From Sipunculus nudus (taxonomy: Eukaryota; Annelida; Sipuncula; Golfingiida; Sipunculidae), in NCBI GenBank assembly GCA_026874595.1, contig CM049307.1, positions 93,164,330 to 93,228,329 on the forward strand: a stretch of DNA of 64,000 nucleotides. The letters run 5' to 3'. Of this stretch, positions 48,001 to 57,590 are shown piece by piece. The translations under genes were made by a program, and so were the position numbers. The notes under the pieces were generated by a model, which was given only the letters and a program-made list of their open reading frames with translations, searched no databases and was not told the origin of the DNA. Within the stretch, counting starts at the first letter, position 1; the number at the start of each line of letters is the position of its first letter.

Positions 48001-49414
48001 GCATCAACCTTTGGAAGGTCGCAGGCGCATTAACTAAGCCGAAAGGCATGGTTTCAAATTCATAAAACCCCAAGGGGCCAACGGTGAATGCGGTTTTAGC
48101 TTTATCCTGTTCTGCCATTTCGACTTGCCAATAACCGGCCTTCAGGTCTAAGGAAGAGAAATAGTGGGCTCCTAATAGTGAATCTAAAGTATCTTCGATT
48201 CTAGGCAAAGTGTAAGCATCCCGTACAGTATTCTGATTCAATGTCCGGTAATCTATGCAAAACCTCAATGATCCATCGGGTTTACGAACTAACACAATAG
48301 GACTGGCAAAAGGGGATTTGCTTTCTCTAATTACCTTTGCAGATAACATTTCCCTAAGATGTTCTTTCACTTCCTGGAATAATTGTAGGGGAATCCGTCT
48401 ATATCTTTCTCGGAAAGGCTGATCATTTTTCAAAGTGATGTGATGTTGGACAAGACTGGTTCGACCAAGATCAGTATCCGATAAAGAGAATAGATGTTCC
48501 CATTTCAGTAGAAACTGCTTTAACTGATCCAGTTCCGTCGGGGATAGGACATCATTAACTTGAACTAGTTCAAGTAATGATCCCTTGGGTGTACTATCCC
48601 CAATGGATTCTATCGCAGAGGCTTCATGTAGTTCACACAGTACAGCTTTGTTTGGAATTTTAACTTGATGACAGGTTAAATTTTGAATTTGTACTTTTAT
48701 TCTTTGCTTAGAGCCAGAGGAAAAGTCAACTTGTTGTAAAGTTGGGCATACCACTAGTCCGGCCGGAAGCATATGGAATTTATCAGTGTCAGTTATGACT
48801 AAGGTTTTTCCTTTGGTTACGGCCCTTGTGACGGCATTAACAGTGACTTTGCCTCGAGGTGGAACAGTGATTGGTTTAGTTCCATACGCTCTCTTATCAT
48901 GGTTGGATGAATTCTGACTTAATTGCAATGACATAAATGCAAGTTGCCATGGTGTAGACACTTGCAGTTGTTGGACGAAGTTATCTCCTTTTTCCAATTT
49001 AAGTGTTTGCATTAAGTTTGTAATGACATTGGTCCCCAATAGAAAAGGAACATCAGTATTGAATTCTGTATCCTTAATGACCACGACAGGGACCGAAAGG
49101 GTCTTATTGAGCAATGAAGGGAATGTAAGATCTATGGGGAGTATTCCACAATACTCAATAGTTTGTCCACTTACTTGTTTGAATTCCACCAACTCATCAA
49201 TTGGCGTTAGGTCTTCCAAAGACAGGTTCTTGTCTACAAACCAATGGGCTACAGTACAAACCTGTGATCCGGTATCAATTAGACCTTTACAAGCTTTCCC
49301 ATCTGCTTCTAATGTGATTATCTGTGTATTTCCTATGAGGGGAATTTTAGTAGATTTATGATTGGTGGACCAAGGATTGGTGACATTATATTGGTTTGTG
49401 GGTATTTTTATCAT
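45089..49414 (-). CDS. pol: Pol, right half, full-length open frame (1441 aa)
   Basis: Domains in order: aspartic protease (DTGS, 47-50); reverse transcriptase (about 340-520; D423 in SSLDLKAGYWQ, then YLDN at 486-489); RNase H (D651, E692, D718, and D759 or D761); integrase with HHCC zinc site (H904, H909, C939, C942) and DDE residues D969, D1028, E1063; then an acidic tail and a basic end. The order PR-RT-RH-IN is that of Ty3/Gypsy. The frame has no break, but Asn489 replaces the second Asp of the RT active-site YxDD, which would be expected to cripple polymerisation. No chromodomain seen. Expression is probably by -1 frameshift from gag, so the true N-terminus lies upstream of the Met used here. 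Confidence 0.93.
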   Translation of the reverse strand: MIKIPTNQYNVTNPWSTNHKSTKIPLIGNTQIITLEADGKACKGLIDTGSQVCTVAHWFVDKNLSLEDLTPIDELVEFKQVSGQTIEYCGILPIDLTFPSLLNKTLSVPVVVIKDTEFNTDVPFLLGTNVITNLMQTLKLEKGDNFVQQLQVSTPWQLAFMSLQLSQNSSNHDKRAYGTKPITVPPRGKVTVNAVTRAVTKGKTLVITDTDKFHMLPAGLVVCPTLQQVDFSSGSKQRIKVQIQNLTCHQVKIPNKAVLCELHEASAIESIGDSTPKGSLLELVQVNDVLSPTELDQLKQFLLKWEHLFSLSDTDLGRTSLVQHHITLKNDQPFRERYRRIPLQLFQEVKEHLREMLSAKVIRESKSPFASPIVLVRKPDGSLRFCIDYRTLNQNTVRDAYTLPRIEDTLDSLLGAHYFSSLDLKAGYWQVEMAEQDKAKTAFTVGPLGFYEFETMPFGLVNAPATFQRLMQSVMGDLHLRECLLYLDNIIVFSSTFSEHLERLNSVFQRLSEVGLKLKPSKCCFVQNEIKYLGHVVSKDGIKTDPTKMEVLRQWPKPSSIQDVRRFLGFAGFYRRFVPDFARIAKPLHSLLKGPKKKSKKSKTLCNTSHSPTFIWTDEHQQAFEKLINLLCSSDVLAFADFSKPFILHTDASFDGIAGILYLEQGGQKRPIAFASRSLSPSESRYAIHKLEFLALKWCVTDKFKDYLYGSKFTVFTDNNPLTYILTSARLDATGQRWVADLANYDFSIQYRAGKHNIDADALSRISRAKDDQERGEKTIPDNVIKALCEAGMSSHDIISSLNVHPASIFVMNLSCTSLKHDNQDVKSAQLQDSILLPFILYLRDHRRIQTQNLNAEQLALFKKRKSLTLKDNLLYRKRIDNGEDTYQLVVPTSLRPMALSGVHDDVGHLGRDRSIDLARERFFWPNMTKDIKEYVKSCPRCVRRKTPPDTAPLVSITSSEPMELLCIDFLSLEPSSGGTENILVMTDNYTRYAQALPCKTTKAKATAKMLYDTFINHYGFPMKIHSDQGAQFESRIIKELCKLAGIKKTHTTPYHPQGNPVERFNRTLLSMLGTLEPDQKKNWKDQVGSLTHAYNCTRNDATGYSPFFLMFGRHPRLPIDIILGQTQSSDTTSYQTYVAELKNRLSLAYETAQRIATANKARHKSLYDRRCHKTTLMPGDKVLVRNVGLKGRQKLANKWEETIYKVQAQPRVEIPVYVVSPLDDNGRRRTLHRNMLLPINSLPIDTNPRTKSRQTKPRVINTRGRHVSTSTTVESSDESSDVLIQILDRPNPHDSHVIQNARETVDLQEDQELIATADSLGSGADGRRTDSANSDESEVDQGLEIGVTLESAPEEILSDVSEPMSPSDTDVPQFHIPEIPLEPVSSEPEPSGSEQNVSAQEHVPSRTSENIPHHLGRPQRQRRPPAHLRSDEYVVGFKNR

Positions 49415-49459
49415 ACCTGTCCTTCCCCACGACTGAGGACAGGTAGGACCTAGTTTTTT
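49415..49459 (-). promoter_or_regulatory. -1 ribosomal frameshift site between gag and pol, right
   Basis: Identical to the left half: A_AAA_AAC at 49453-49459 (plus coordinates), 8-nt spacer and the same 9-bp stem-loop (49436-49444 with 49415-49423). Confidence 0.85.
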
Positions 49460-50316
49460 AGCAATTGGCCATTTTTGTCCCGTCTAGCATGACACTGATC
49501 TACAGTATGGGTGTTACGCTTGCAACGGGTACAGTACAACTCTGGTGGATTTTGAGTCCTGGGAAATCTAGTTGTAGAGTTAGAAGCGGTTTTCTGTGAA
49601 GAGGGGGTTTTCTCCATACGTGATAATCTGGCTTCTAATTTCTCCATTCTACTAGTGAATTTTCCCTCTATTGGATCCAGACAGCTGAACAATTTATTTA
49701 GAGAGGAATTGTCAGCCTTTTCAGCCTGGGAAGACAGTTGATTAGTGTTTGCGGTTTTTCGGGGACACTTTTGTGACTCTAATGCTCTACAAGCCGCAAC
49801 GAGTTCATCGAACTCTTCATCGTAATCATAACGGTGGCGAGTGGCATCTTGAATTTCTTTGTTAGCTAACCCATTCCAAAACTTTGAACGAAGCATTTGG
49901 TTGTATTCTATAGATGACATTGGTTGCTTTTTATTGATCAGATCTAGCATTCCATGCAGCCTACAACTCCATGTGATAATGTCTTCCTTAAGGTCTTGTT
50001 TACTTGAGTAAAAGTTGTGTTTAAGAAGATCTAGAGGAAGAACATTGCCAAAGTATTTGTCAAATTTCTGTAATACCTCTGAAGGACTTGAGCCATCAGG
50101 CATGGAAAATAGCACACTGGCTGCTGTGCCTTTTACAGATTGGTTGATGGCGGTAATTATTTGTGGTTCAGGTATGGAGGTATTGTTTATCAGTGCCTTA
50201 ACCTGTAATCGCCACTGTTCATAACTATCTGTTTTGTCATGATTCCTTGTAAAGGTTGAAATTTTGGGCGCTACTACAGTAGCTAGTTTGGGCTGAAGGA
50301 AGCTGGATGTTTTCAC
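49450..50316 (-). pseudogene. gag: Gag, right half: capsid and zinc knuckle after the frameshift
   Basis: Contains the capsid-like region and the CX2CX4HX4C knuckle, nearly identical to the left half. It is out of frame with the RRM-like N-terminal part because of a 2-bp loss near 50278-50281 (ACAGTAGC here, ACAGTATAGC in the left half). Also R-to-C and S-to-P changes in the coiled region. Confidence 0.9.
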
Positions 50317-50749
50317 CTCTAATAGTTTTGAATTCAGCTATTAACTGATTTATCTCGGCATCAGTCATAAAAGACAGTCTGTTAACTAACTGGTGCACAA
50401 AGTCAACACCGCTTCCACGGATGCTTGAAAAGTCTATGCTGTCTAAGCGGGACCTACCTACTAGGGTGGTAATCTCAGCCAAACAAGAAGGGTCGGCCTT
50501 TTGCAATGATAGTTTAACTTTATCTTTGTCTAGCAAGCGTGTCCCTGTTAGCATAGTAACAGCTTTTTCCGCAGAATCTACATCTGTATATATGGTATAG
50601 CCACGTCCAGTGCATAGGCCAGAATGAACTTTTCTAACAAATAAGAGATGATCTATCGGGCCAGCCTTAGCCATATGAGTTGACATTTCCTCATAATTGG
50701 CATCAGGTGGTATCCCATGGATACTAACAACACACAATAAGTCTACCAT
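50237..50749 (-). pseudogene. gag: Gag, right half: RRM-like part before the frameshift
   Basis: Keeps the RRM-like segment (VVSIHGIPPDANYEEM, TGRGYTIYTDVDSAEKAV) unchanged, then runs out of frame at the 2-bp loss near 50280 and stops after a short unrelated tail. Confidence 0.9.
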
Positions 50750-51931
50750 TTTGTATTTATAGACTAAATGACGAACTTTTGCTGCTATGATCAGTCAACT
50801 ATGCAATTGACTTTCATAATAGCAAGAACAAACGCTACCATGATCAGTCAACCATGCAGTCGACTTTCATGATAACAAGAAAATCCTTTGGAAATTGCCA
50901 TCAATGACAAATATAAAATGTCTCTGATATTTGATTAGTACTCTTAACTATGTGAATCAGTGCTGTGTTGGTGCATATGTCGAATGTTTGATTTCATCCA
51001 ACTGTAAACCATAAACTAGGCAATTAAATGACAACTCACAACACGATCAAAGGATAGAAAGACAAAAAAAATAAAGCAACTAATGTTGGATGATCGAATG
51101 GATAAGGCAAATATGGATAATAAAGAAAAATTTAATATGTGTGACTGTAGTTTGTGTTAAGTTTTATTTTAAGTCCATTTAAAAGGTTAAAAGGTTGTTG
51201 ACATGAAAAAAAATGTCAATAGTGGATCAAAGTGTCACTAGGTGGCAGCACGTGTTTATTGTACGTACGCACGACGGTAAAGACTTGTGTCACCAGGCGA
51301 CACTAGGTGGCAGCATATAAACACAGCGACACTAGGTGGCAGCACAGCCAAAGGGGAGTGAACAATTCCTCAGGATGAATAAACGATAATAATCAAACGA
51401 ATTGCTTGATAAAATGGTGAAGACCAAGTAGCAAGTATCCCTATCTTTAAATGACTAGTACATAATAAAGTTACAAATATAGTGTACCTTTACCTAAACA
51501 TATAGTGAATACAATATAGTAGTACATGCAATGACAGCAATTATTAAAACCGAGTCCATATGAAAAACAAAACGAAATACTCACAAGAGTCCTACGAAAT
51601 AGTGATCCAACATATCCAGTGAGGCGACGAAATGTATCCGTTAGAAGTCCATTTAATGTGTTTTTCAAACAAACCAAGTCCCGGTGCTAGACTAAGACAA
51701 ACAGGTTATGGTCCAACACGAATTATTTCGTTCCTCAACAACGTTAATAAGCCTGCGTTGTGCAGCGTACAGCGTCACTCGAAGATAGAAAACTGAGCTC
51801 AGTATGGTAAACTGTGTCACGCCTGACTGCGCCTCAGAGCTGGTGTGCACCCCAGCTAGAGGGAACGCGACTTAAGACTTAAGCGAGTGCGTCTTGGCGT
51901 CCTGCATGGCGACACTAGCGATATGGAGAAA
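50750..51931 (-). other. 5' leader of the right half
   Basis: Near-identical to 42522-43703, including the three CACTAGGTGGCAGCA motifs at about 51236-51345. Confidence 0.6.
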
Positions 51932-51958
51932 GAACGAATCCCCGCAGCAGGGCCTCCA
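51932..51958 (-). other. Primer binding site, right half
   Basis: Same sequence and spacing to the LTR as at 43704-43730. Confidence 0.75.
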
Positions 51959-51959
51959 T

Positions 51960-52139
51960 TATAACAGTCCTTCGACTGGGTTAACAAAAGGGGAAGTGTC
52001 CTCTCTCTTCCATCATACGACTACAAACGACTGATGTGGTGAAAAGGGTTTACTGTGAAGTAATAAACATACAACGGTTATGGCGTGTTGCCATTACGAA
52101 GTTTGGTGACGGAATCCTCCTCTTTTTCTATTACAATGG

Positions 52140-52174
<35 letters not shown>

Positions 52175-52765
52175 GGTAGTTACAATCCAGAGACATTTAA
52201 AGAAATACAATATTCAAATGTAAATGGGTTACAAGTAGTATTACAGAATGTCATTAGACAAACGCACTATAATACAAAAGTACAGTGGATACTCTTGTGA
52301 AGACAAATATGAGGCTTAATGTTAGTTATAATACGAGACTGAAAATTATGAAATGAATTACGCCATTGACACACAAACATTGATATTTGTAGTAACCTTG
52401 TACGAAATTACGAACGCATATAGTAATGACTATCGTAGGCAATGAAGGCAATGCTTACCTGTGAAGTAATAAACATACAACGGTTATGGCGTGTTGCAAT
52501 TACGAAGTTTGGTGACGGAATGGCGCAAAAATGGAGAATATTGAAGTCGTTTTGGCGGCAGAGTCAGATGTCAGGTGCAGTGTGACGTGTGCATATTAGA
52601 TAAGTGAACTTAACCCTATAAGGATATATATGCAAATGACTAATTAACTAGTGATGCCCCCTGTCGGACATCATAGACACTAAAATGAACTTAAAAGGCT
52701 ATAAATTGGGTGCCCTCTATTGGGCATCACGTACACTATCGGAGTCTACACCTGAGCCTGTTACA
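51960..52765 (-). repeat. LTR C (right, 5' LTR of the array)
   Basis: 806 bp, with the longest internal (TA)n tract (52145-52170). It has a few private changes, such as a 2-3 base difference near 52320. Confidence 0.9.
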
Positions 52766-53416
52766 CATATATAATAAGAACGTTTATTTAGAAGCCATTG
52801 TCCAGACCGTATATAATATTCACGAGAACGAACTAATACTGGAGTTTAAACTCTACGTTGGATGCTATACAAAAAATAATACCTGAGGTACCCACAGCCA
52901 TAATGCATTACAATAACTAATTAATATACAGTGGTGATACCCAAACGTAATAAGGCGTGATAAGATATTGTTTGTATAACAAACGCTCAGTTTATATATA
53001 GTTTAAGAAAGACTGCACGACTGCAGTGTAAAGTCGCACATGAGGACTATGATCATAATTTTAGTTGTCTATACTTAACACGTGACAATGTGCAAAACAG
53101 GCGATTTGGATAGGGACTACTATTGGAAATGGCGGGCAGCACCACGGACCGAGCGACCCTTTGACGTGATGTTATAATTTTGATAACGTCGGCCTTCATT
53201 TGGTTTCATGGTTATACTATTACTAATTATCAAATCAGAATGTAAATACACTGTTTCTGGCCTCATAGACTCTATAACAAATCATTCCACCATATATAAC
53301 ATCTCTCTATACGTTCCCACTCACCACCTGATGCAGAAGCCTGTGCGCTTCGAAAACGTGTTTGTTAATAAACAATTTAGTCTATCTTAAAGGCGCCACT
53401 CTTTATCTTTACCAAC

Positions 53417-53417
<1 letters not shown>
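52766..53417. other. No gene seen; one short duplicated block
   Basis: GACTGCAGTGTAAAGTCGCACATGAGGACT at 53018-53085 recurs, slightly changed, at 54219-54285. Confidence 0.55.

Positions 53418-53474
<57 letters not shown>
53418..53474. repeat. (TA)n microsatellite
   Basis: TA array preceding copy 3 of the ~360-bp dispersed repeat. Confidence 0.95.
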
Positions 53475-53489
53475 GAATGTCCAGTTAAA

Positions 53490-53885
53490 TGCTGGATCCG
53501 GCCGAGACCTCACACGGAAATATATCTCCCACGTATGTTTATATATCAAAGGCCATGATCGATTAAGACGACCACACACCTGGTTCTAATCCCTCATACA
53601 AAAAACTTCCCTCTCTTGGCAAAGGATATTTAAGCAACTAATTAATTATGACAAAATAGGACAAACTTCCTGATAAAAACCAGGGCAGACGTTGCTATTT
53701 GGCAACTGAAAGTTTCAATAATCTATATTTACTTAGCTTTAGTGGCGGTGTGTACCAATACATTAATATTTACAAAGGAAGTCAATCATAATATTGATCG
53801 TGTTTTCTTTTTCCATACCACACACGCCTACACACTTACCCACAAAATCACACACACATACCCAAACACACAAACACATATATTT
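53490..53885 (+). repeat. Dispersed ~360-bp repeat, copy 3
   Basis: ATGCTGGATCCGGCCGAGAC ... GACGTTGCTATTTGGCAACT, ending in a CACACGCCTACACAC...CACACACATA array. It matches copies at 24755 and 35095. Confidence 0.7.
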
Positions 53886-53889
53886 GTGT

Positions 53890-55381
53890 CTGTGTATGGG
53901 CATATTTATATATTTAGAAAAACAGTTCTTCATTATATCATAGATGTAATAAATCTTATAAATATTTTGATCAGGGAACATATTGTGCAGATCCTGGATT
54001 TGAAGTCATGTCGGTGCTGCACGTAACATGTCCGGCGTTCCCCTAGCGAAGCATTTACGCCGTAGTTTTGCCTCTTTGGTCCCCGGCAGACAGTTGTCGC
54101 CAGAACAGACACACATGAGCTCGGTATATGAGGCGCCCCTCAAATCCAACCTTTGGATCCGGGAACATTAGTCGTCGGGAGCATGCTCAGCCCCTGTTTA
54201 CACAAGGGAGATATGGGACGACTGCAGTGTAAGGTCGCACATGAGGACTGTAATACTAATTTTATTTGTCTATACTTAATGCGGGTAGCCCAAAATTATG
54301 GGGACCAACAGCTTATGAGGGCGTAGGTGTACTCCCCACTCCCTTGCCACGTGATTTGTAAAATACTATCTGCTTGTTCTGTGAAGAGATTGGCTGATAA
54401 CTTTGTGACCTTGTCCTGCCTGATGTGCCACGTGGTGCTCAAAAGTCAATATAAATCATCACTGCAACATATGTTTTACACGCAGAAAGATCTTCGGTAC
54501 TGCTGGAGCTTCAAGCGGAGATAAGGTCGAGCAGTCATAAGTACTTAAGGTATGTTTAAGTTCCAGTTAATTCGGATATAAATTTGATATTTTTGTATGT
54601 ATCGTGCATAGTCTTCAAATGCAGTGAATGATAATGATAATCATCAACTGGATTTGTTTCTAAGAAAGAATGGTTAACATTTGTATAATGCACCTGGGTG
54701 TCCCGGTATAAGTTCATGTGTAATTGATTCAGGCGTCTTCAATAGTTGATATTGAGTCGCACAGACCTCGGGATTTTATATTTTGCGTTTTGTACGTTGA
54801 CAGATGAGAGCTTGTGTGTATTGATGATATGCAAATTTAGGAGACTCATACGGATGTGACTTAACTTACATCCGATTTGGTAAAGTGTCATAGCAAAACA
54901 TGCACTCAGAAACATTACGGGAGTAAATAAATGTAATGACATTAATGTAACTCTCATACCTTATTGTGTCACTTTGCATTGTATTGATATGCCCATCTTT
55001 TATTACATAAGATGACTCACGGTGACATAGCTCTAAAACGAATCCTGAGTTTATATTGGCTATAGTTTGAACATAAAATGGGGAATGGAGAGTGTTAGAG
55101 ATTTGTTCAAGTGATATATCTCACCTTATTTAGATCATCTTTGTAGGCGGCTGTTTTTCACTTAAGTTTATTCTTTCCTACTTAGATTCTGCCGCCAGTG
55201 AGTTTGGTGCGTGACCTGTATATTTCTTTGCTTCTATTAATTTTTTTTTGTTTCTACTTTATTTAAAATATAATGTACAAGGTTGAGAAGGATTGCTACT
55301 GCATTTAGAAAAACTGGGTTAATACACTTGTGATAAGCGAGTTCAAATACCGCAGTTTCCCCAACATGGGTACAAGATACA

Positions 55382-55427
<46 letters not shown>

Positions 55428-55480
55428 TTTTAAACAAAATTTACAGAATTGGAGGTTTAGACAGATGTAAACTAGAAAAG
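53890..55480. other. Intergenic region upstream of the lectin gene
   Basis: No exon recognised. A (TA)n(TG)n array lies at 55385-55428. Apart from the duplicated block at 54219-54285, nothing stands out. Confidence 0.5.
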
Positions 55481-55489
55481 TATAGGCGA

Positions 55490-55497
55490 TATAAAAA
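55490..55497 (+). promoter_or_regulatory. TATA box candidate of the lectin gene
   Basis: TATAAAAA lies 55 bp before the lectin ATG, leaving room for a short 5' UTR. Confidence 0.5.
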
Positions 55498-55544
55498 AAA
55501 TAACCCTACAGTCCCATTTCTACTTTAAGGAATTCGATATCGAG

Positions 55545-56914
55545 ATGTTTGTCAGCAAATTATTGCTTATGGCAGCGTTGTTTGTGGTGGTTGCAAGTAA
55601 GTTTACAAAAACACATTGTATTAGAACATGTACTGTTATTTATAACATTTTGTAAACATAACATAAGTAGCATGTACAGAGAAAACATAGTAGCAACAAT
55701 AACAAAAATGGTGTGTTTCTTTACTTTTATATTTGATAAATTCTAATGCCAATAAGACATGTTACTCCCGTTTATAAAATATAGAAAGCAATACCCGAGG
55801 ATTTCCCACGAAGTTTCATGGTTACCCCTATATTCACTAGGTGACATTTGCCCGAATGGCTTTGGTCACTGGTACCGTAACGGCAGGCAGGTCGGGCATG
55901 GTAAGTTCAAGCCCTCTTGTTATAAGTTTGTACGGAAGGATTTCCCTTGGGGACAGGCAAGGAAAAACTGCATTGCGCTCGGTGGGGATCTGGTGACCAT
56001 TGAGACCGGAGGAGAGAACAGCCACCTCATCAGTCAGATAAAATCCTTCCCTCTACTTCAGCATCCAGGTATAGCTTACAGCTTTATAACATTTTAGAAT
56101 TATAGCATTATTGTATTATGCCTTTATCGTATGAAAAGAGGCATCATAAATATTATCGTGACTTATTATTTCCAGCCATTGAAGTTAATTAGATAAACAA
56201 CAGTGAATGTATTTATCTTCATAAAGAGAATTTTTATTTATCTTACAATACTCTTTTGGTACATGGAATAATAGTCTGTAGTCATATTAATATATGTTAG
56301 AATTATATAGTATTTTATAGTAATATAATCGTTTACCGTTGTACAGTTTTGCAGTATTATAGCATGACTGTATTACAGCATTATTGTATTATACTTTATA
56401 TAATTATCCTAGTACAGGTTTACCGTATAGCAGATGGGATCATAAATATCATTATACTTTTATTATAATTATTTATTGCTATTGTAAATTTAACATACTA
56501 TTTCCAGCCATCGATTTATTGGGTAAACACGATTTGAAAGTGAACGTATTTCTCTTCGACGGCATGCAGCGGTACATGACATTATATTCTTACAGAAACC
56601 TAAACACGTTTAATTCTAAGTCATAGACACTTGCAGTTGTTTTCTTCTTTTAAAAGAATTGACGGACTACAGATATTAAGGGTTACTATACCGGTGGTAA
56701 TGACCAGCTGATAGAGAATGACTGGCGGTGGGCTGCGTCCAATAGTAAAGTCTCACACACAGCTTGGCGACCCGGACAACCCGATAACAGAGACAACGCA
56801 GGACGGGAGGAAAATTGTCTCCAAATTAGTCGCGTAGCTGGCTGGGGATGGAATGACATATCTTGTGGAGAGGAATACCAAGGTTCCATATGTGAAATTG
56901 CAGGAAGGTTTTAA
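55545..56914 (+). CDS. Secreted C-type lectin, three exons, 173 aa
   Basis: Exons 55545-55596, 55841-56068 and 56673-56914, all with GT-AG junctions in phase 1. Residues 1-17 (MFVSKLLLMAALFVVVA) are a signal peptide. The rest is one long-form C-type lectin-like domain with six Cys (21, 44, 61, 142, 158, 167). QPD at 129-131 and WND at 153-155 are the two calcium/sugar-binding motifs; QPD usually goes with galactose-type specificity. The usual WIGL core is YTGGND here (99-104). No membrane segment or second domain, so it is a small soluble lectin, a class common in invertebrate mucosal or humoral immunity. A TATA box lies upstream and AATAAA downstream. No damage seen. Confidence 0.9.
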
Positions 56915-57064
56915 AGAGGAACCTTTCACATAGAATTAAATTGTATTCAATATATGCACTTAGTGGCAATCTTATTCCAGAAAATGACTTGCTTTTTATT
57001 CGACCTGAAAGATTTATATTGTACAGTTAAAGGTTCTAAACGTGATACACTCTGTACATTACTA

Positions 57065-57070
57065 AATAAA
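57065..57070 (+). terminator. Poly(A) signal of the lectin gene
   Basis: AATAAA 151 bp after the lectin stop codon. Confidence 0.65.
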
Positions 57071-57094
57071 ACTCGATTTCCGCGCAAAATGTGT

Positions 57095-57590
57095 CCAGTT
57101 TTTCTTTGATGTATACAAATCCTAACGTTATCAAATGAAAAAAAAACACTGTATAGCTACACATCTAAAATAATTTAAATAAGTTTTGTAATCTCAACAA
57201 ACGCTTGATCGAATTCTAAGTGGTACTGGGTTCAGAAGTACCCCTCATAATTATTAAAAAAGATACAATTATCAATTCGATGTTTTGTATGCATATTCAT
57301 CATGGAGTGTTTCATCAGTTCCTGCAGACTAGGGGTGTCACCTGGATTTTTTCGAATATGTTCACATTTTTTTCTCTATTTGTGAAACCTTCATAGATGT
57401 GGTTGTCTTTTAACAGGGCATAAATCGTAACCATTAGACCTAGAATCTTCTAACTTGAAATCCCTGGACGTCCATGAAAAATCTCCTTGGAAATCTTAAA
57501 TAAGGTCTCTGTCACTCATTTCCTCCGAGCAGTTGTGCTAAACTTATAAAAAATATGTAATTAAACATCTGTTACCAAAGCTGCGTTATC
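57095..57590. other. No gene seen
   Basis: AT-rich spacer between the lectin gene and the decayed Gypsy element. Confidence 0.5.

Larger units (their letters stand above)
35505..52765 (-). mobile_element. Composite Ty3/Gypsy element, LTR-int-LTR-int-LTR
   Basis: Three near-identical ~800-bp LTRs (35505-36303, 43732-44532, 51960-52765) enclose two near-identical ~7.4-kb internal regions, all on the minus strand. Each internal region has a PBS, leader, gag, pol and polypurine tract. LTR ends are TATAACAG...CTGTTACA on the plus strand. The sequence CATA(T) flanks the outside of the whole array on both sides (35501-35504/5 and from 52766) and is absent at the inner LTR edges. This fits a single insertion later expanded by LTR-LTR recombination, or integration of a tandem form. 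The flank lies in TA-rich DNA, so the target duplication is suggestive only. Confidence 0.95.
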
